The notes under the pieces are model-generated. The model did not search any database. It was given only the letters and a program-made list of their open reading frames with translations, and had not been told where the DNA came from. Below, in pieces: positions 8,791 to 17,560 of a DNA stretch of 32,962 nt. Origin of the DNA: Rhodospirillales bacterium (lineage in GTDB: Bacteria > Pseudomonadota > Alphaproteobacteria > Rhodospirillales > CAMCUA01); assembly GCA_947470575.1 (NCBI GenBank), contig CANITX010000012.1, positions 1 to 32,962 on the forward strand, given 5' to 3'. Each line of letters starts with the position of its first letter. The stretch's first letter is position 1. A program made the translations under genes and the position numbers.

Positions 8791-9834
8791 TTACGTTGTC
8801 CGCGGCGTTGCCAGCGGCAGCCCCGCCTTGCTCCAGGCGGCGACGCCGCCGCCCAGGTGGCGCACGCCGCCGATGCCGGCATCGTGGCAGGCTTGCAGCG
8901 CCAGTGCCGAACGTTCGCCGAAGGCGCAGTAAAGAATCAGTCTCCGTTCCGCCGCCAGCGCCGCCAGCAATCCGCCCGGCCGGATGACGTCGGCGAGGTG
9001 CGTGTAGGGGACGTGCACCGAACCGGGAATGAAGCCCTTAGCCGCCCGTTCGCCATCCTCGCGCAGGTCGACGAAGGTAGCGCCGGAGGTTTCCTGTTCC
9101 GCAATTGCCTGTTCGACGCTAAGTGTGTTGGCCGAAATGGCGGGGTCGGCCGGGGCAAAAGCGATGCTCCGATTGGCCGGCACCGCGACGTCCATCATCT
9201 TCGGATTGGGCAGGTGCAGGTTGTTCATGATCGCCGCGTATTCGGCGGCGGAGCCGACCTGGAGCCTCGGGTTGTGAGCCCGTTCCTCGCCGATGGTGCT
9301 GACCGTGTCGCCCTTGTAGTCGTGGCAGGGATAGACCAGCGTATCGTCGGGCAGGCGAAGCAGCTTGTTAAACAGCGAGTCGTACTGGGCCAGAGCATCG
9401 CCATTCTGGAAGTCGGTGCGCCCGGTGCCGCGGATCAGCAGCGTGTCGCCGGTAAACACGCGGTCGGGCAGGCGGAAGCTGTAGGAATCGTCGGTATGTC
9501 CCGGCGTATAGATGACCTCCAGCGCGACGCCCTCGATCTGGATGCTATCGCCGTCGCGCACCCGCATGGAGACGACGTCGACGCTGCTGGCCTCGCCCAT
9601 GACGGTGATGCAGCGGGTGCGGTCGCGCAGCGCCCCCAGTCCGGTGACATGATCGGCGTGCAAATGGGTGTCCACCGCCTTGACCAGTTTGAGATCGAGT
9701 TCGCGCACGAGCCTGAGGTAGTGCTCGACCTTTTCCAGCACCGGATCGATGATCAAGGCTTCGCCGCCCAAGCGGCTCGCCAGCAGATAGGTGTAGGTGC
9801 AGGAAACTGAGTCGAACAACTGGCGAAAGATCAT
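8791..9834 (-). CDS. blh: Persulfide dioxygenase-rhodanese fusion (Blh/ETHE1 type)
   Basis: A 347-residue two-domain enzyme for hydrogen sulfide detoxification. Residues 1-230 are a metallo-beta-lactamase fold of the ETHE1 type: HLHADH at 57-62, H113 in YTPGHTDD, D130 in FTGDTLL, H171 in YPCHDY. The iron ligands by family analogy are H57, H113 and D130. Residues 240-345 are a rhodanese domain with active-site Cys303 in YCAFGERS. The dioxygenase oxidises glutathione persulfide to sulfite; the rhodanese moves sulfane sulfur. It lies 27 bases downstream of the bigR gene on the same strand, the classic arrangement in Xylella and Agrobacterium. Confidence 0.92.
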   Translation of the reverse strand: MIFRQLFDSVSCTYTYLLASRLGGEALIIDPVLEKVEHYLRLVRELDLKLVKAVDTHLHADHVTGLGALRDRTRCITVMGEASSVDVVSMRVRDGDSIQIEGVALEVIYTPGHTDDSYSFRLPDRVFTGDTLLIRGTGRTDFQNGDALAQYDSLFNKLLRLPDDTLVYPCHDYKGDTVSTIGEERAHNPRLQVGSAAEYAAIMNNLHLPNPKMMDVAVPANRSIAFAPADPAISANTLSVEQAIAEQETSGATFVDLREDGERAAKGFIPGSVHVPYTHLADVIRPGGLLAALAAERRLILYCAFGERSALALQACHDAGIGGVRHLGGGVAAWSKAGLPLATPRTT

Positions 9835-9861
9835 TTGCGACAGCCAGTCGGGTGCGGGCCG

Positions 9862-10215
9862 TTAGGGACTGTCGCTAACAACCGTCTCTGCTTCGCGGCT
9901 CGTGCTGCCGGCCGGGGCGGCTGACTCGCAATAGATGTTATGCAAGGCCCGGATGAGGGCGCCGGCTTCGCCGCCTGCCAAGGAATAATAGATGGTCTGC
10001 GCCGAACGTCGGGTCTTGACCAGATGATCGCGGCGCAATCGCGCCAGATGCTGCGACAGGGCCGATTGGCTAAGGCCGATGACGGATTCAAGCTCGCCGA
10101 CGCATTTCTCGCCTGCCGCCAATTGGCAAATGACGTCCAGGCGGTGCTGGTTGCTCATGGCCTTCAACAGGGCCGTTGCGCGTCGTGAATTGTTCTTAAG
10201 GGCGTCTAAATCCAT
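9862..10215 (-). CDS. bigR: ArsR-family sulfide/persulfide-sensing repressor BigR
   Basis: A 117-residue winged-helix regulator. The recognition helix is in the segment SQSALSQHLARLRRD (residues 49-63). Two cysteines, C38 (GEKCVGE) and C96 (NIYCES), occupy the positions whose disulfide or polysulfide bond switches BigR off DNA when sulfide rises. An upstream in-frame GTG at 10266 would lengthen it, but ATG 10215 has GGTGAG just upstream and gives the usual family length of about 114. It is transcribed with blh. Repression of its own operon is known for the family; I could not locate the operator with confidence. Confidence 0.88.
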   Translation of the reverse strand: MDLDALKNNSRRATALLKAMSNQHRLDVICQLAAGEKCVGELESVIGLSQSALSQHLARLRRDHLVKTRRSAQTIYYSLAGGEAGALIRALHNIYCESAAPAGSTSREAETVVSDSP

Positions 10216-10430
10216 GCGACTCACCGATTTCTTGTCCACGCCAAAGCTGGCGCTCAATCTTGCCACCCGCCCAAAGGCGGACGATCCGCCACTGGCGGCC
10301 TACGGACAGAAACCCCCCCGGGTCGCGATCTACGTCGCTGAAAAACCATGATGGACCAAGGGCTATCCGGGCGCAAGTGAAGGCGCAGTCCCTGCAGTCC
10401 TCGGTACAACGATTTCTATCGAAAGGATGC

Positions 10431-10444
10431 TTGATCCAAATCAT
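10431..10444. promoter_or_regulatory. FNR/FixK/Anr-type box
   Basis: TTGATCCAAATCAT matches the anaerobic-regulator consensus TTGAT-N4-ATCAA at nine of ten defined positions. A GATAGA -10-like hexamer follows at 10465-10470, placing the box near -40 of a rightward start around 10477. That is the class II activator position and favours control of the exporter operon over bigR. Confidence 0.55.
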
Positions 10445-10464
10445 GTTGCACTGCGGCAAGAACC

Positions 10465-10470
10465 GATAGA
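10465..10470 (+). promoter_or_regulatory. Candidate -10 element of the exporter operon
   Basis: GATAGA lies 20 bases after the FNR-type box, fitting a class II activated promoter. The match to TATAAT is partial, so confidence depends on the box. Confidence 0.3.
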
Positions 10471-10549
10471 AGGCTGAACCGTTATTGACGGATGCGGGTT
10501 CGCTGCCGGCTCGGGCCGCTGGCCTTCGTTATGGGTTGGAAATTTCGGC

Positions 10550-11884
10550 ATGCTCGACACACCGCGACATCAGAATGACGAGACGTGGTCTGCGATTCGC
10601 GCCGGCGATCCGCGCTCCCCCAAAGTGCCCGGGACCTGGGAAAAGCGTTTTCGGGCGGCGGGTGCCGGGCTGTGGCGTTGGCGATTCCGTGCGCCGGCGT
10701 TGCTTGCCCTGCTCGCCGGTCTTGGCTATTTCGGGACGCCGCTTTTGCTCGGTCCCGTGGTTGCCGTCGATGCTGCCGTGCGGGCCGATTTTGTGCAGAG
10801 CGTCGTCGCCAGCGGCCATGTCGAGGCGCCGTTCCGGGTCAACATCGGCAGTCAGGTCACGGGCATCGTCGCTAACGTTCCGGTCTCTGAAGGCCAGGCG
10901 GTGAAGGCCGGCGATACGCTGATCGTGCTCGACGATCGCGAGGCGCGGACTGCCGTTGTCCAGGCCGAGGGCGCCGTCGCCCAGGCCGAGGCCCGCCTGC
11001 GCCAGCTGCGCGAACTGACCGTCCCTTCCGCCGAGGAGGCGCTGCGCCAGGCCCGGGCGACGCTGCTCAATGCGCAGCAGACCCACGACCGGGCGGCGAA
11101 GCTGGCCGAAGGCGGCTACGGCACGCGGGCGGCGCTCGACGAAGCCATCAAGGAACTCAACATCGCCCGCGCCCAGGTGCGCAATGCCGAGCTTCAGGTC
11201 TTCACCAGCCGGCCGGGCGGCAGCGATTATGTCATGGCCGAGACGCAGCTTAACCAGGCCCGGGCCAGTCTCGAAACGGCCCAATCGCGGCTGAGTTATA
11301 CAATCGTCAAGGCGCCGCGCGACGGCGTGCTGATTTCGCGCGACGTCGAGCGCGGCAATATCGTGCAACCGTCGAACGTGCTGATGAAGCTGTCGCCGGC
11401 CGGCGATACCCAGGTCGTCGTTCAGATCGATGAAAAGAACCTCGGGCTGATCGTCGTTGGCCAGAAGGCGCTGGCTTCCGCCGATGCTTTCCCCAAGGAA
11501 ACTTTCGACGCCGCGGTCGTCTATATCAATCCCGGTGTCGACCTGCAGCGCGCTTCTGTCGAGGTCAAGCTTGGCGTGGCCCAGCCTCCCGCCTACCTGC
11601 ACCAGGACATGACCGTCTCGGTCGACATCGAAACCGCCCGCCATCCCGATGTCCTGGTCGTACCGGCCGGCAGCCTGCGCGGCATGGCGAATGGCAAGCC
11701 GTGGGTCATGAAGGTCGATGCCGGGCATGCGGTGCGCCAGCCGGTTAAGGTTGGGTTGGTCAGCGCCGGCAAGGCGGAGGTCGTCGAAGGGTTGCAGGCC
11801 GGCGACCTCGTCGTTCCGGCCACGGCCACCGTCCAGGAAGGCGCCAGGATCAGGGCGCAGGTCGCGCCGAACGCCGCGCCATGA
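10550..11884 (+). CDS. HlyD/MacA-type periplasmic adaptor of an ABC exporter
   Basis: A 444-residue membrane-fusion protein. One membrane anchor lies at about residues 47-70. A split lipoyl/biotinyl hybrid motif follows (VNIGSQVTGIVANVPVSEGQ near 97-116, rejoining at ASLETAQSRLSYTIVKAPRDG), surrounding an alpha-helical hairpin rich in Ala, Glu and Arg. The C-terminal beta-barrel and membrane-proximal domains complete it (PAGSLRGMANGKPWVM). It would couple the inner-membrane FtsX/ATPase pair to the periplasm or to an outer-membrane channel such as TolC. Its stop overlaps the permease start in ATGA at 11881-11884. The cargo is unknown; adaptors of this family serve macrolide, peptide or siderophore export. 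Confidence 0.88.
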   Translation: MLDTPRHQNDETWSAIRAGDPRSPKVPGTWEKRFRAAGAGLWRWRFRAPALLALLAGLGYFGTPLLLGPVVAVDAAVRADFVQSVVASGHVEAPFRVNIGSQVTGIVANVPVSEGQAVKAGDTLIVLDDREARTAVVQAEGAVAQAEARLRQLRELTVPSAEEALRQARATLLNAQQTHDRAAKLAEGGYGTRAALDEAIKELNIARAQVRNAELQVFTSRPGGSDYVMAETQLNQARASLETAQSRLSYTIVKAPRDGVLISRDVERGNIVQPSNVLMKLSPAGDTQVVVQIDEKNLGLIVVGQKALASADAFPKETFDAAVVYINPGVDLQRASVEVKLGVAQPPAYLHQDMTVSVDIETARHPDVLVVPAGSLRGMANGKPWVMKVDAGHAVRQPVKVGLVSAGKAEVVEGLQAGDLVVPATATVQEGARIRAQVAPNAAP

Positions 11885-13102
11885 ATCGACTGACGCCCTT
11901 CGAATGGATCACCGCGCTCCGCTTCCTCAAGGAGGGGCGGATGCAGACCATCTTCATCGTCACGGCGGTGGCGATCGGCGTCGCCGTTATCGTCTTCATG
12001 TCGGCCTTGCTAGCCAGCCTGCAGGCCAATTTCATCAAGCGCGTGTTGACCTCTCAGCCGCACATCCAACTCATTCCGCCGGACGAAGTGGCCCGGCCGC
12101 TGCGCCAACCGGGATCGGGCCACATCCTGGCGGCGATCGTCCAGCGTCCCGCCCAGCGCATCCGCTCGATCGACCAGTGGCAGAAAATCAGGGACCAGTT
12201 GAGCACCTGGCCGGAGATCGTCACCGTGTCGCCAACCATGACGGCTTCGGCGCTGGCGGTTCGTGGCGATGCCAGCCGCTCGATCAGCCTCACCGGGATC
12301 GACCCCGAAGTCTATTTCCGGATTGTCCGCATCCCCGATTACATCGTCGCCGGGCAGCCGCGCGTGCAGACCGACGACATCGTCATCGGTACCGATCTGG
12401 CCAAGGAACTGGGTGTGACGCTTGCCGACAAGATCAACGTGTCGGCGGCAAGCGGGGCGTCGCGCATCCTCACCGTCACCGGCCTGTTCGACCTCGGCAA
12501 CAAGGGCGCCAACCTGCGCACCACCTTCGTCGCGCTGCGCACCGCGCAGGCCTTGTCCAACCTGGTCGGTGGCGTCACCACGCTCGACCTCACCGTTACC
12601 GATGTCTACGCGGCGGAAAGTGTCGCCCAGGCCGTTCAGGCCGCCACCGGCGTCGAGGCCGACAGTTGGATTAGAACCAATGCTCAGTTCTTCACGGCGG
12701 TCAACGCCCAGAAGACCTCGAATACGCTGATCCGCCTCTTCGTCGGCCTGTCGGTGGCCTTCGGCATCGCGAGCGTGCTCGTCGTCTCGGTCATCCAGCG
12801 CTCCAAAGATATCGGCATCCTGCGCGCCATGGGCACGTCGCAGGGACAGATACTGCGTGTTTTCCTGCTGCAGGGTGGACTGCTCGGCTTCCTGGGGTCG
12901 GTGGTCGGCGCTGCGGCAGGCGGTTCGGCCGTCGTCTTCTGGCACGGCATCCTGCGCCAAGCCGATGGCAGCGAGCTGTTCCCGTTGGTCCTCGAACCCT
13001 CGCTCTTCATCAGCGCCGTCTTCCTGGCGGTGATGACCGGCGTCGCAGCTGCGGCGGTGCCGGCGCTCAGGGCCGCCAAACTCGACCCGGTGGTGGCGAT
13101 CC

Positions 13103-13110
<8 letters not shown>
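11881..13110 (+). CDS. FtsX-like ABC permease (MacB/LolC type)
   Basis: A 409-residue inner-membrane protein with the four-helix FtsX layout: one helix at about 23-45, a large periplasmic domain from about 50 to 280, then three helices in the C-terminal third ([60 protein letters not shown]). The conserved cytoplasmic coupling text [13 protein letters not shown] lies after the second helix. The C-terminal [12 protein letters not shown] is typical of the family. The ATPase is encoded separately downstream, unlike MacB, where it is fused. It overlaps both neighbours (4 and 8 bases), so the three genes form one operon. Confidence 0.9.
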
Positions 13111-13822
<712 letters not shown>

Positions 13823-13845
13823 TATCCCGGCGGTCGAACAGCGTT

Positions 13846-14556
13846 CTATCCGAGTCGGACCCCGAATTCCCCGTGGAACGCCCGGTGGCCCTTCGGGGTT
13901 ATCGCCACCGCGCGGGTTCCGTCGATGCGTCGGACCCATCCGTGCGCGAAGCTATGGGCGCACAGCGCCTTTCCGACGTTGCCGGCCAAGTGCGGCCGGC
14001 GTTCGCTCCAGTCGAGGCAGGGCCGGCACAGAATGTGCGCCGTTGCCCGCGGACGCCGGGCCCGCGCAGCCTCCAAGTCGATCCCGATGGAGCCAAGGAA
14101 GTCTATGCCTGTCGCGGTGATGATGCCGGCCTCCGCGTCCAACTCGGCGTAGCCTCCGGCGACCAGCGCGTCGGCGAGTGCGACGCCAAGTTCGCCGGCC
14201 AGGTGGTCGTAGCAGGTGCGTGCCTTCCTGAGCGCGGCGTCGCGCGGTCCGACAGCGAAGCGCCGGCGCGGCGGTGCGTGATCGGCAGCAACCTCCATGA
14301 TGCTTTCCATCATGCGGGCCACCGCCGGTGTCGCCAGCCGGAAATAGCGATGCCGTCCTTGTCGCTGCAAGGCGATCAGTCCGGCGGCGGTCATCCGGGC
14401 CAGATGGCCGCTCGCCGTCTGCGGCGCCACACCGGCGACGCGGGCCAATTCCGTGGCGGTCAACGCCCGGCCGTCCATCAAGGCGTGCAGCATGCCGGCC
14501 CGGGCGGGGTCGCCCGCCAGCGCCGCGATTTCCGCGAAGAGTGCCGTGCTCGCCAT
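13846..14556 (-). CDS. ArsR-type winged-helix transcriptional regulator, long form
   Basis: A 236-residue protein. The first 90 residues are an ArsR-like winged helix (ALTATELARVAGVAPQTASG at 31-50 is the helix-turn-helix; QGRHRYFRLA the wing). The remaining about 145 residues form an additional domain with two cysteines in HILCRPCLDWSERRPHLAG, a possible ligand or metal site. ATG 14556 is chosen because AAGGA stands nine bases upstream; an in-frame start at 14748 would overlap the divergent small gene. The classic ArsR metal-binding ELCVCDL motif is absent. A perfect palindrome between it and the divergent DUF1127 gene is its likely operator. Confidence 0.82.
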   Translation of the reverse strand: MASTALFAEIAALAGDPARAGMLHALMDGRALTATELARVAGVAPQTASGHLARMTAAGLIALQRQGRHRYFRLATPAVARMMESIMEVAADHAPPRRRFAVGPRDAALRKARTCYDHLAGELGVALADALVAGGYAELDAEAGIITATGIDFLGSIGIDLEAARARRPRATAHILCRPCLDWSERRPHLAGNVGKALCAHSFAHGWVRRIDGTRAVAITPKGHRAFHGEFGVRLG

Positions 14557-14657
14557 TGCGCGGTTTCCTTGTAAAGCTTCGCCCCATTCTAGCGCACGGC
14601 CGGCCGCGATGCTTCGGCCATCGCCGTAACGTACGGGGATGGCGTTTGGCAGAATGT

Positions 14658-14677
14658 TCCAATGGCAAGCCATTGGA
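14658..14677. promoter_or_regulatory. Perfect palindrome, likely operator of the ArsR-type regulator
   Basis: Arms TCCAATGGC (14658-14666) and GCCATTGGA (14669-14677) are exact inverted copies around an AA centre. The right arm runs into the ribosome binding site GGAG of the DUF1127 gene. The element could be a repressor operator, or an RNA hairpin masking that ribosome binding site. Confidence 0.6.
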
Positions 14678-14685
14678 GAAAGCTC

Positions 14686-14895
14686 ATGACGACACTTGCG
14701 CCATCCCGCCCGATCCTGGCTTGGCCGTCTCTGGTCGCCGTCTGTCATGCCCTTCCGGCCATGATCGGCCTATGGTGCCGCCGATCAAGGACTCGGCGGG
14801 TTCTCGGGCTTTTGGACGCTTACGGACTTGCCGATGTCGGCCTGACCGAGGCTCAACGGCGGTGCGAATGCGCCAAATGGTTTTGGCAGGGGTAG
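14686..14895 (+). CDS. DUF1127 small basic protein
   Basis: A 69-residue protein with a C-terminal DUF1127 (YjiS-like) segment: RRSRTRRVLGLLDAYGLADV followed by GLTEAQRRCECAKWFWQG. The pattern W-x-R-x4-R-x2-L-x2-L-(D)-x3-L-x-D-(I/V)-G-L is characteristic. Such proteins are abundant in alphaproteobacteria; some affect RNA turnover or phosphate and carbon metabolism, but a role here is unknown. An in-frame ATG at 14662 lies inside the palindrome and lacks a ribosome binding site; ATG 14686 has GGAG seven bases upstream. It is divergent from the ArsR-type gene, which probably represses it. Confidence 0.75.
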   Translation: MTTLAPSRPILAWPSLVAVCHALPAMIGLWCRRSRTRRVLGLLDAYGLADVGLTEAQRRCECAKWFWQG

Positions 14896-15042
14896 GGGAA
14901 TTGCAGGTTTGCCGCTGGGGAGCCTGTTAAATCTCAACGAAAGCCAGATGGGGGCGGTTCTACTGTTGCTCCCGGCTTGCATCGTACGGCTTTCCGCCCG
15001 ACATTGGGGCCTGCCTTACCCACCTCGACCGATAGACATCCG

Positions 15043-15270
15043 ATGCCCCGCACGACGCTCGACCTGAAAGGCTTGGCCTGCCCGTTGCCGGTGTTGCGCG
15101 CCAACAAGGCGATGCGCACGTTGGCGCCCGGCGACGAGTTGGAGGTGCTGGCCACCGATCTGGCGGCGCCCGCCGATTTCCGCTCCTACTGCAAGACGGC
15201 CGGGCACGAGCTGGTGCAAAGCGTCGAGGACAACGGTGTCTTCACCTTCGTCCTGCGCAAGGCCGGTTGA
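15043..15270 (+). CDS. tusA: TusA-family sulfurtransferase
   Basis: A 75-residue single-domain sulfur carrier of the TusA/SirA/YedF family. The hallmark CPxP motif is present as C13-P-L-P16 in LDLKGLACPLPVLRANKAM, Cys13 being the persulfide carrier. Family roles are tRNA 2-thiouridine synthesis, molybdenum cofactor sulfuration or sulfur oxidation; which one applies is not shown. ATG 15043 gives the family length; a longer frame from 14977 adds an unrelated leader. It ends 16 bases before the deacetylase gene, so the two may be cotranscribed. Exact orthology to TusA rather than YedF is not certain. Confidence 0.85.
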   Translation: MPRTTLDLKGLACPLPVLRANKAMRTLAPGDELEVLATDLAAPADFRSYCKTAGHELVQSVEDNGVFTFVLRKAG

Positions 15271-15286
15271 GGTCTAGGGGGAGCCC

Positions 15287-16213
15287 ATGAGCACCTGGTT
15301 GTTCACCCACGCCGCCTGCATCGCCCACGATCCCGGCGACTATCATCCCGAGCGGCCCGACCGTCTGCGTGCCGCGCTGGCGGCGCTGGAGTCCGAGCCC
15401 TTTGCTCTGCTCGAGTGGCAGGAAGCGCCGCGCGCCACGGTGGCGATGCTCGAACGGGTCCACAACCCGGCCTATGTGGCGGCGCTGCTGGCCGCCGTGC
15501 CGGCCGAAGGCCATCGCCGTCTCGATGCCGATACCGCCCTGTCGCCGGGCTCCGGCGAAGCGGCCTTGCGTGCCGCCGGGGCCTGCGTCGCTGCCACCGA
15601 TGCGGTGATCGCCGGCCATGCCAGGAACGCCTTTTGCGCCGTCCGCCCGCCTGGCCATCACGCCACCCCCGACCGCGCCATGGGTTTCTGCCTGTTCAAC
15701 AATGTCGCCGTGGCTGCTCGTCATGCCCAGGCGGCGCACGGTATCGGCCGGGTGGCAGTGGTCGATTTCGACGTGCATCACGGCAACGGTACCCAGGACG
15801 CCTTCTGGTCCGATCCCAGCCTGTTTTACGCGTCCAGCCATCAGTCGCCGGCCTATCCGGGAACCGGCCGCGAGTCGGATACCGGCGTCGGCAACATCGT
15901 CAATGCGCCGCTGCCGCCCGGCAGTAGCGGTCTGGCCTTCCGTCAGGCTTACGAGCGGATCATCCTGCCGGCGCTCGATGCCTTCGCGCCGGAGTTCCTG
16001 ATCGTTTCGGCCGGTTTCGATGCCCACGCCAGCGATCCGCTGGCGCAGCTGCGCTTGCGCGAGGACGATTTCGCCTGGGTCACCCGCGAATTGCTGGCCG
16101 TCGCCCGGCGCCACTGCGGCAGCCGGCTGATTTCCTCCTTGGAAGGCGGCTACGATCTGGAGGCGCTAGGTGCCAGCGTCGCCGCCCATGTCCGCGAACT
16201 GATGGAAGGCTAG
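15287..16213 (+). CDS. Histone deacetylase-like amidohydrolase
   Basis: A 308-residue zinc amidohydrolase of the HDAC/acetylpolyamine amidohydrolase/AcuC superfamily. Active-site features: RPPGHHA with the His pair at 124-125, zinc ligands D162 and H164 in DFDVHHGNG, a third ligand probably D250 in HASDPL, and the transition-state Tyr289 in EGGYD. This is the class II (HDAH-like) pattern. Natural substrates of the bacterial enzymes are mostly unknown; acetylated polyamines or proteins are candidates. GGGGGAG precedes the start. It sits just upstream of xseB, an order common in alphaproteobacteria. Confidence 0.92.
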   Translation: MSTWLFTHAACIAHDPGDYHPERPDRLRAALAALESEPFALLEWQEAPRATVAMLERVHNPAYVAALLAAVPAEGHRRLDADTALSPGSGEAALRAAGACVAATDAVIAGHARNAFCAVRPPGHHATPDRAMGFCLFNNVAVAARHAQAAHGIGRVAVVDFDVHHGNGTQDAFWSDPSLFYASSHQSPAYPGTGRESDTGVGNIVNAPLPPGSSGLAFRQAYERIILPALDAFAPEFLIVSAGFDAHASDPLAQLRLREDDFAWVTRELLAVARRHCGSRLISSLEGGYDLEALGASVAAHVRELMEG

Positions 16214-16287
16214 GGGACCCGGTTTCTATTGCCCGGCTTGGGCGGGCTGCCTATGCTCCGCGCCGACGCAGAAGCAGGATCCGCGGC

Positions 16288-16539
16288 ATGGCCGACAAGA
16301 AACCCTTCGCCGACATCGCCAAGATGAGCTTCGAGGAGGCTTTGGCCGAACTCGAAGGCATCGTCCGCCGGCTCGAGGCGGGGCAGGGAAAGCTCGACGA
16401 GGCCATCGACGCCTACGAACGCGGCGCCGCGCTGAAACGTCATTGCGAAGCCCGCCTGCAGGAGGCCCAGTTGCGCGTCGAGCGCATCGTCATGGGTCCC
16501 GACGGCGGCGTCACCACCGAACCGGCGCGGCTCGAATAG
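16288..16539 (+). CDS. xseB: Exodeoxyribonuclease VII small subunit
   Basis: An 83-residue helical protein with the family text SFEEALAELEGIVRRLEAGQ and LDEAIDAYERGAALKRHCE. It pairs with XseA (not in this window) to degrade single-stranded DNA. CAGGA lies eight bases before ATG 16288. It is 41 bases upstream of ispA, and the xseB-ispA-dxs order is widespread in proteobacteria. Confidence 0.95.
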   Translation: MADKKPFADIAKMSFEEALAELEGIVRRLEAGQGKLDEAIDAYERGAALKRHCEARLQEAQLRVERIVMGPDGGVTTEPARLE

Positions 16540-16580
16540 GCTGTCGCATCCCGTCCCGTTTCCAGGCGAGCAAACGAACG

Positions 16581-17468
16581 ATGACGAACGTGGTCGAGGC
16601 GCTGGCGGCATCCGCCGGTGCCGTCAACAAGGTCCTCGACGGCCTGCTGGCTCCCGAACAGGGCCCGGAAAAGCAGCTGCTCGACGCCATGCGCTATTCG
16701 ACGCTGGGCAACGGCAAGCGTATCCGGCCGTTCCTGGTGCATGCCACCGCGCGCCTGTTCGAGGTGCCCGACGAGCGCGCCCTGCGCGTCGCCGCGGCCA
16801 TCGAAATGGTGCACTGTTACTCGCTCATCCACGATGACCTGCCGGCCATGGACGACGACGACCTGCGCCGCGGTCAGCCGACCTGCCATGTGAAATTCGA
16901 CGAGGCGACCGCCATCCTGGCCGGCGATGCCCTGCTGACCATGGCCTTCGAAGTCCTGGCCGATCCGGCCACCCATGCCGATCCCCATGTCCGCTGCGAT
17001 CTGGTCTCGGCCTTGGCCAAGGCGGCCGGTGCCCGCGGTATGGTCGGCGGCCAGATGCTCGATTTGGTGGCGGAAAACCACACCCTGGACATGCCCGAGG
17101 TGGCGCGCCTGCAACGCTTGAAAACTGGCCAGCTGATCGGTTTCTCCTGCATAGCCGGCGCCATTCTCGGCAAGGCGTCCGAGGAGTCGCGCCACGCCTT
17201 GCATAACTACGCCCACGATCTCGGCCTGGCCTTTCAGATCGCCGACGATCTGCTCGATGTTGAAGGCGACGCCGCCGAAGTCGGCAAGAAAACCGGCAAG
17301 GACGCTGCCGCCGGCAAGGCGACCTTCGTCTCGCTGTTAGGCGTCGAACGGGCGCGAACCCAGGCCATGGCCATCGCCACACAGGCCGCCGGCCATCTGG
17401 ATTGCTTCGATGCCAAGGCCGACGTCCTGCGCCAACTTGCTCAATTTGTTGTGGAAAGACGGGCTTAA
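16581..17468 (+). CDS. ispA: Farnesyl diphosphate synthase
   Basis: A 295-residue trans-polyprenyl synthase condensing IPP with DMAPP and then geranyl diphosphate. The first aspartate-rich motif is DDLPAMD at 85-91, preceded by the chain-length region HCYSLIH; the second is DDLLD at 222-226. GNGKRIRP near 43-50 binds the allylic diphosphate. ATG 16581 gives the conventional N-terminus; an in-frame extension upstream overlaps xseB and is not homologous. The gene supplies prenyl chains for quinones, undecaprenyl phosphate and hopanoids, and is linked to dxs, which makes the precursors. Confidence 0.95.
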   Translation: MTNVVEALAASAGAVNKVLDGLLAPEQGPEKQLLDAMRYSTLGNGKRIRPFLVHATARLFEVPDERALRVAAAIEMVHCYSLIHDDLPAMDDDDLRRGQPTCHVKFDEATAILAGDALLTMAFEVLADPATHADPHVRCDLVSALAKAAGARGMVGGQMLDLVAENHTLDMPEVARLQRLKTGQLIGFSCIAGAILGKASEESRHALHNYAHDLGLAFQIADDLLDVEGDAAEVGKKTGKDAAAGKATFVSLLGVERARTQAMAIATQAAGHLDCFDAKADVLRQLAQFVVERRA

Positions 17469-17560
17469 GGGCTTATGTTACGAATCGGTTGCACCGGCGG
17501 ATTCCAGCGCGCCGCCAAATCGGGCTGGGAAAATGCCGCTTGTGACAAAGGGGCGTGATT

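Larger units (their letters stand above)
10216..10549. other. 334-base divergent promoter region of bigR and the exporter operon
   Basis: No gene is seen here. The region holds an FNR/FixK-type box at 10431-10444 and a -10-like element at 10465-10470, both listed separately. The bigR promoter must also lie here. Confidence 0.5.

Noticed and set aside
14662-14685. Upstream ATG for the DUF1127 protein
   Set aside because: It lies inside the palindrome without a ribosome binding site; ATG 14686 is better placed.
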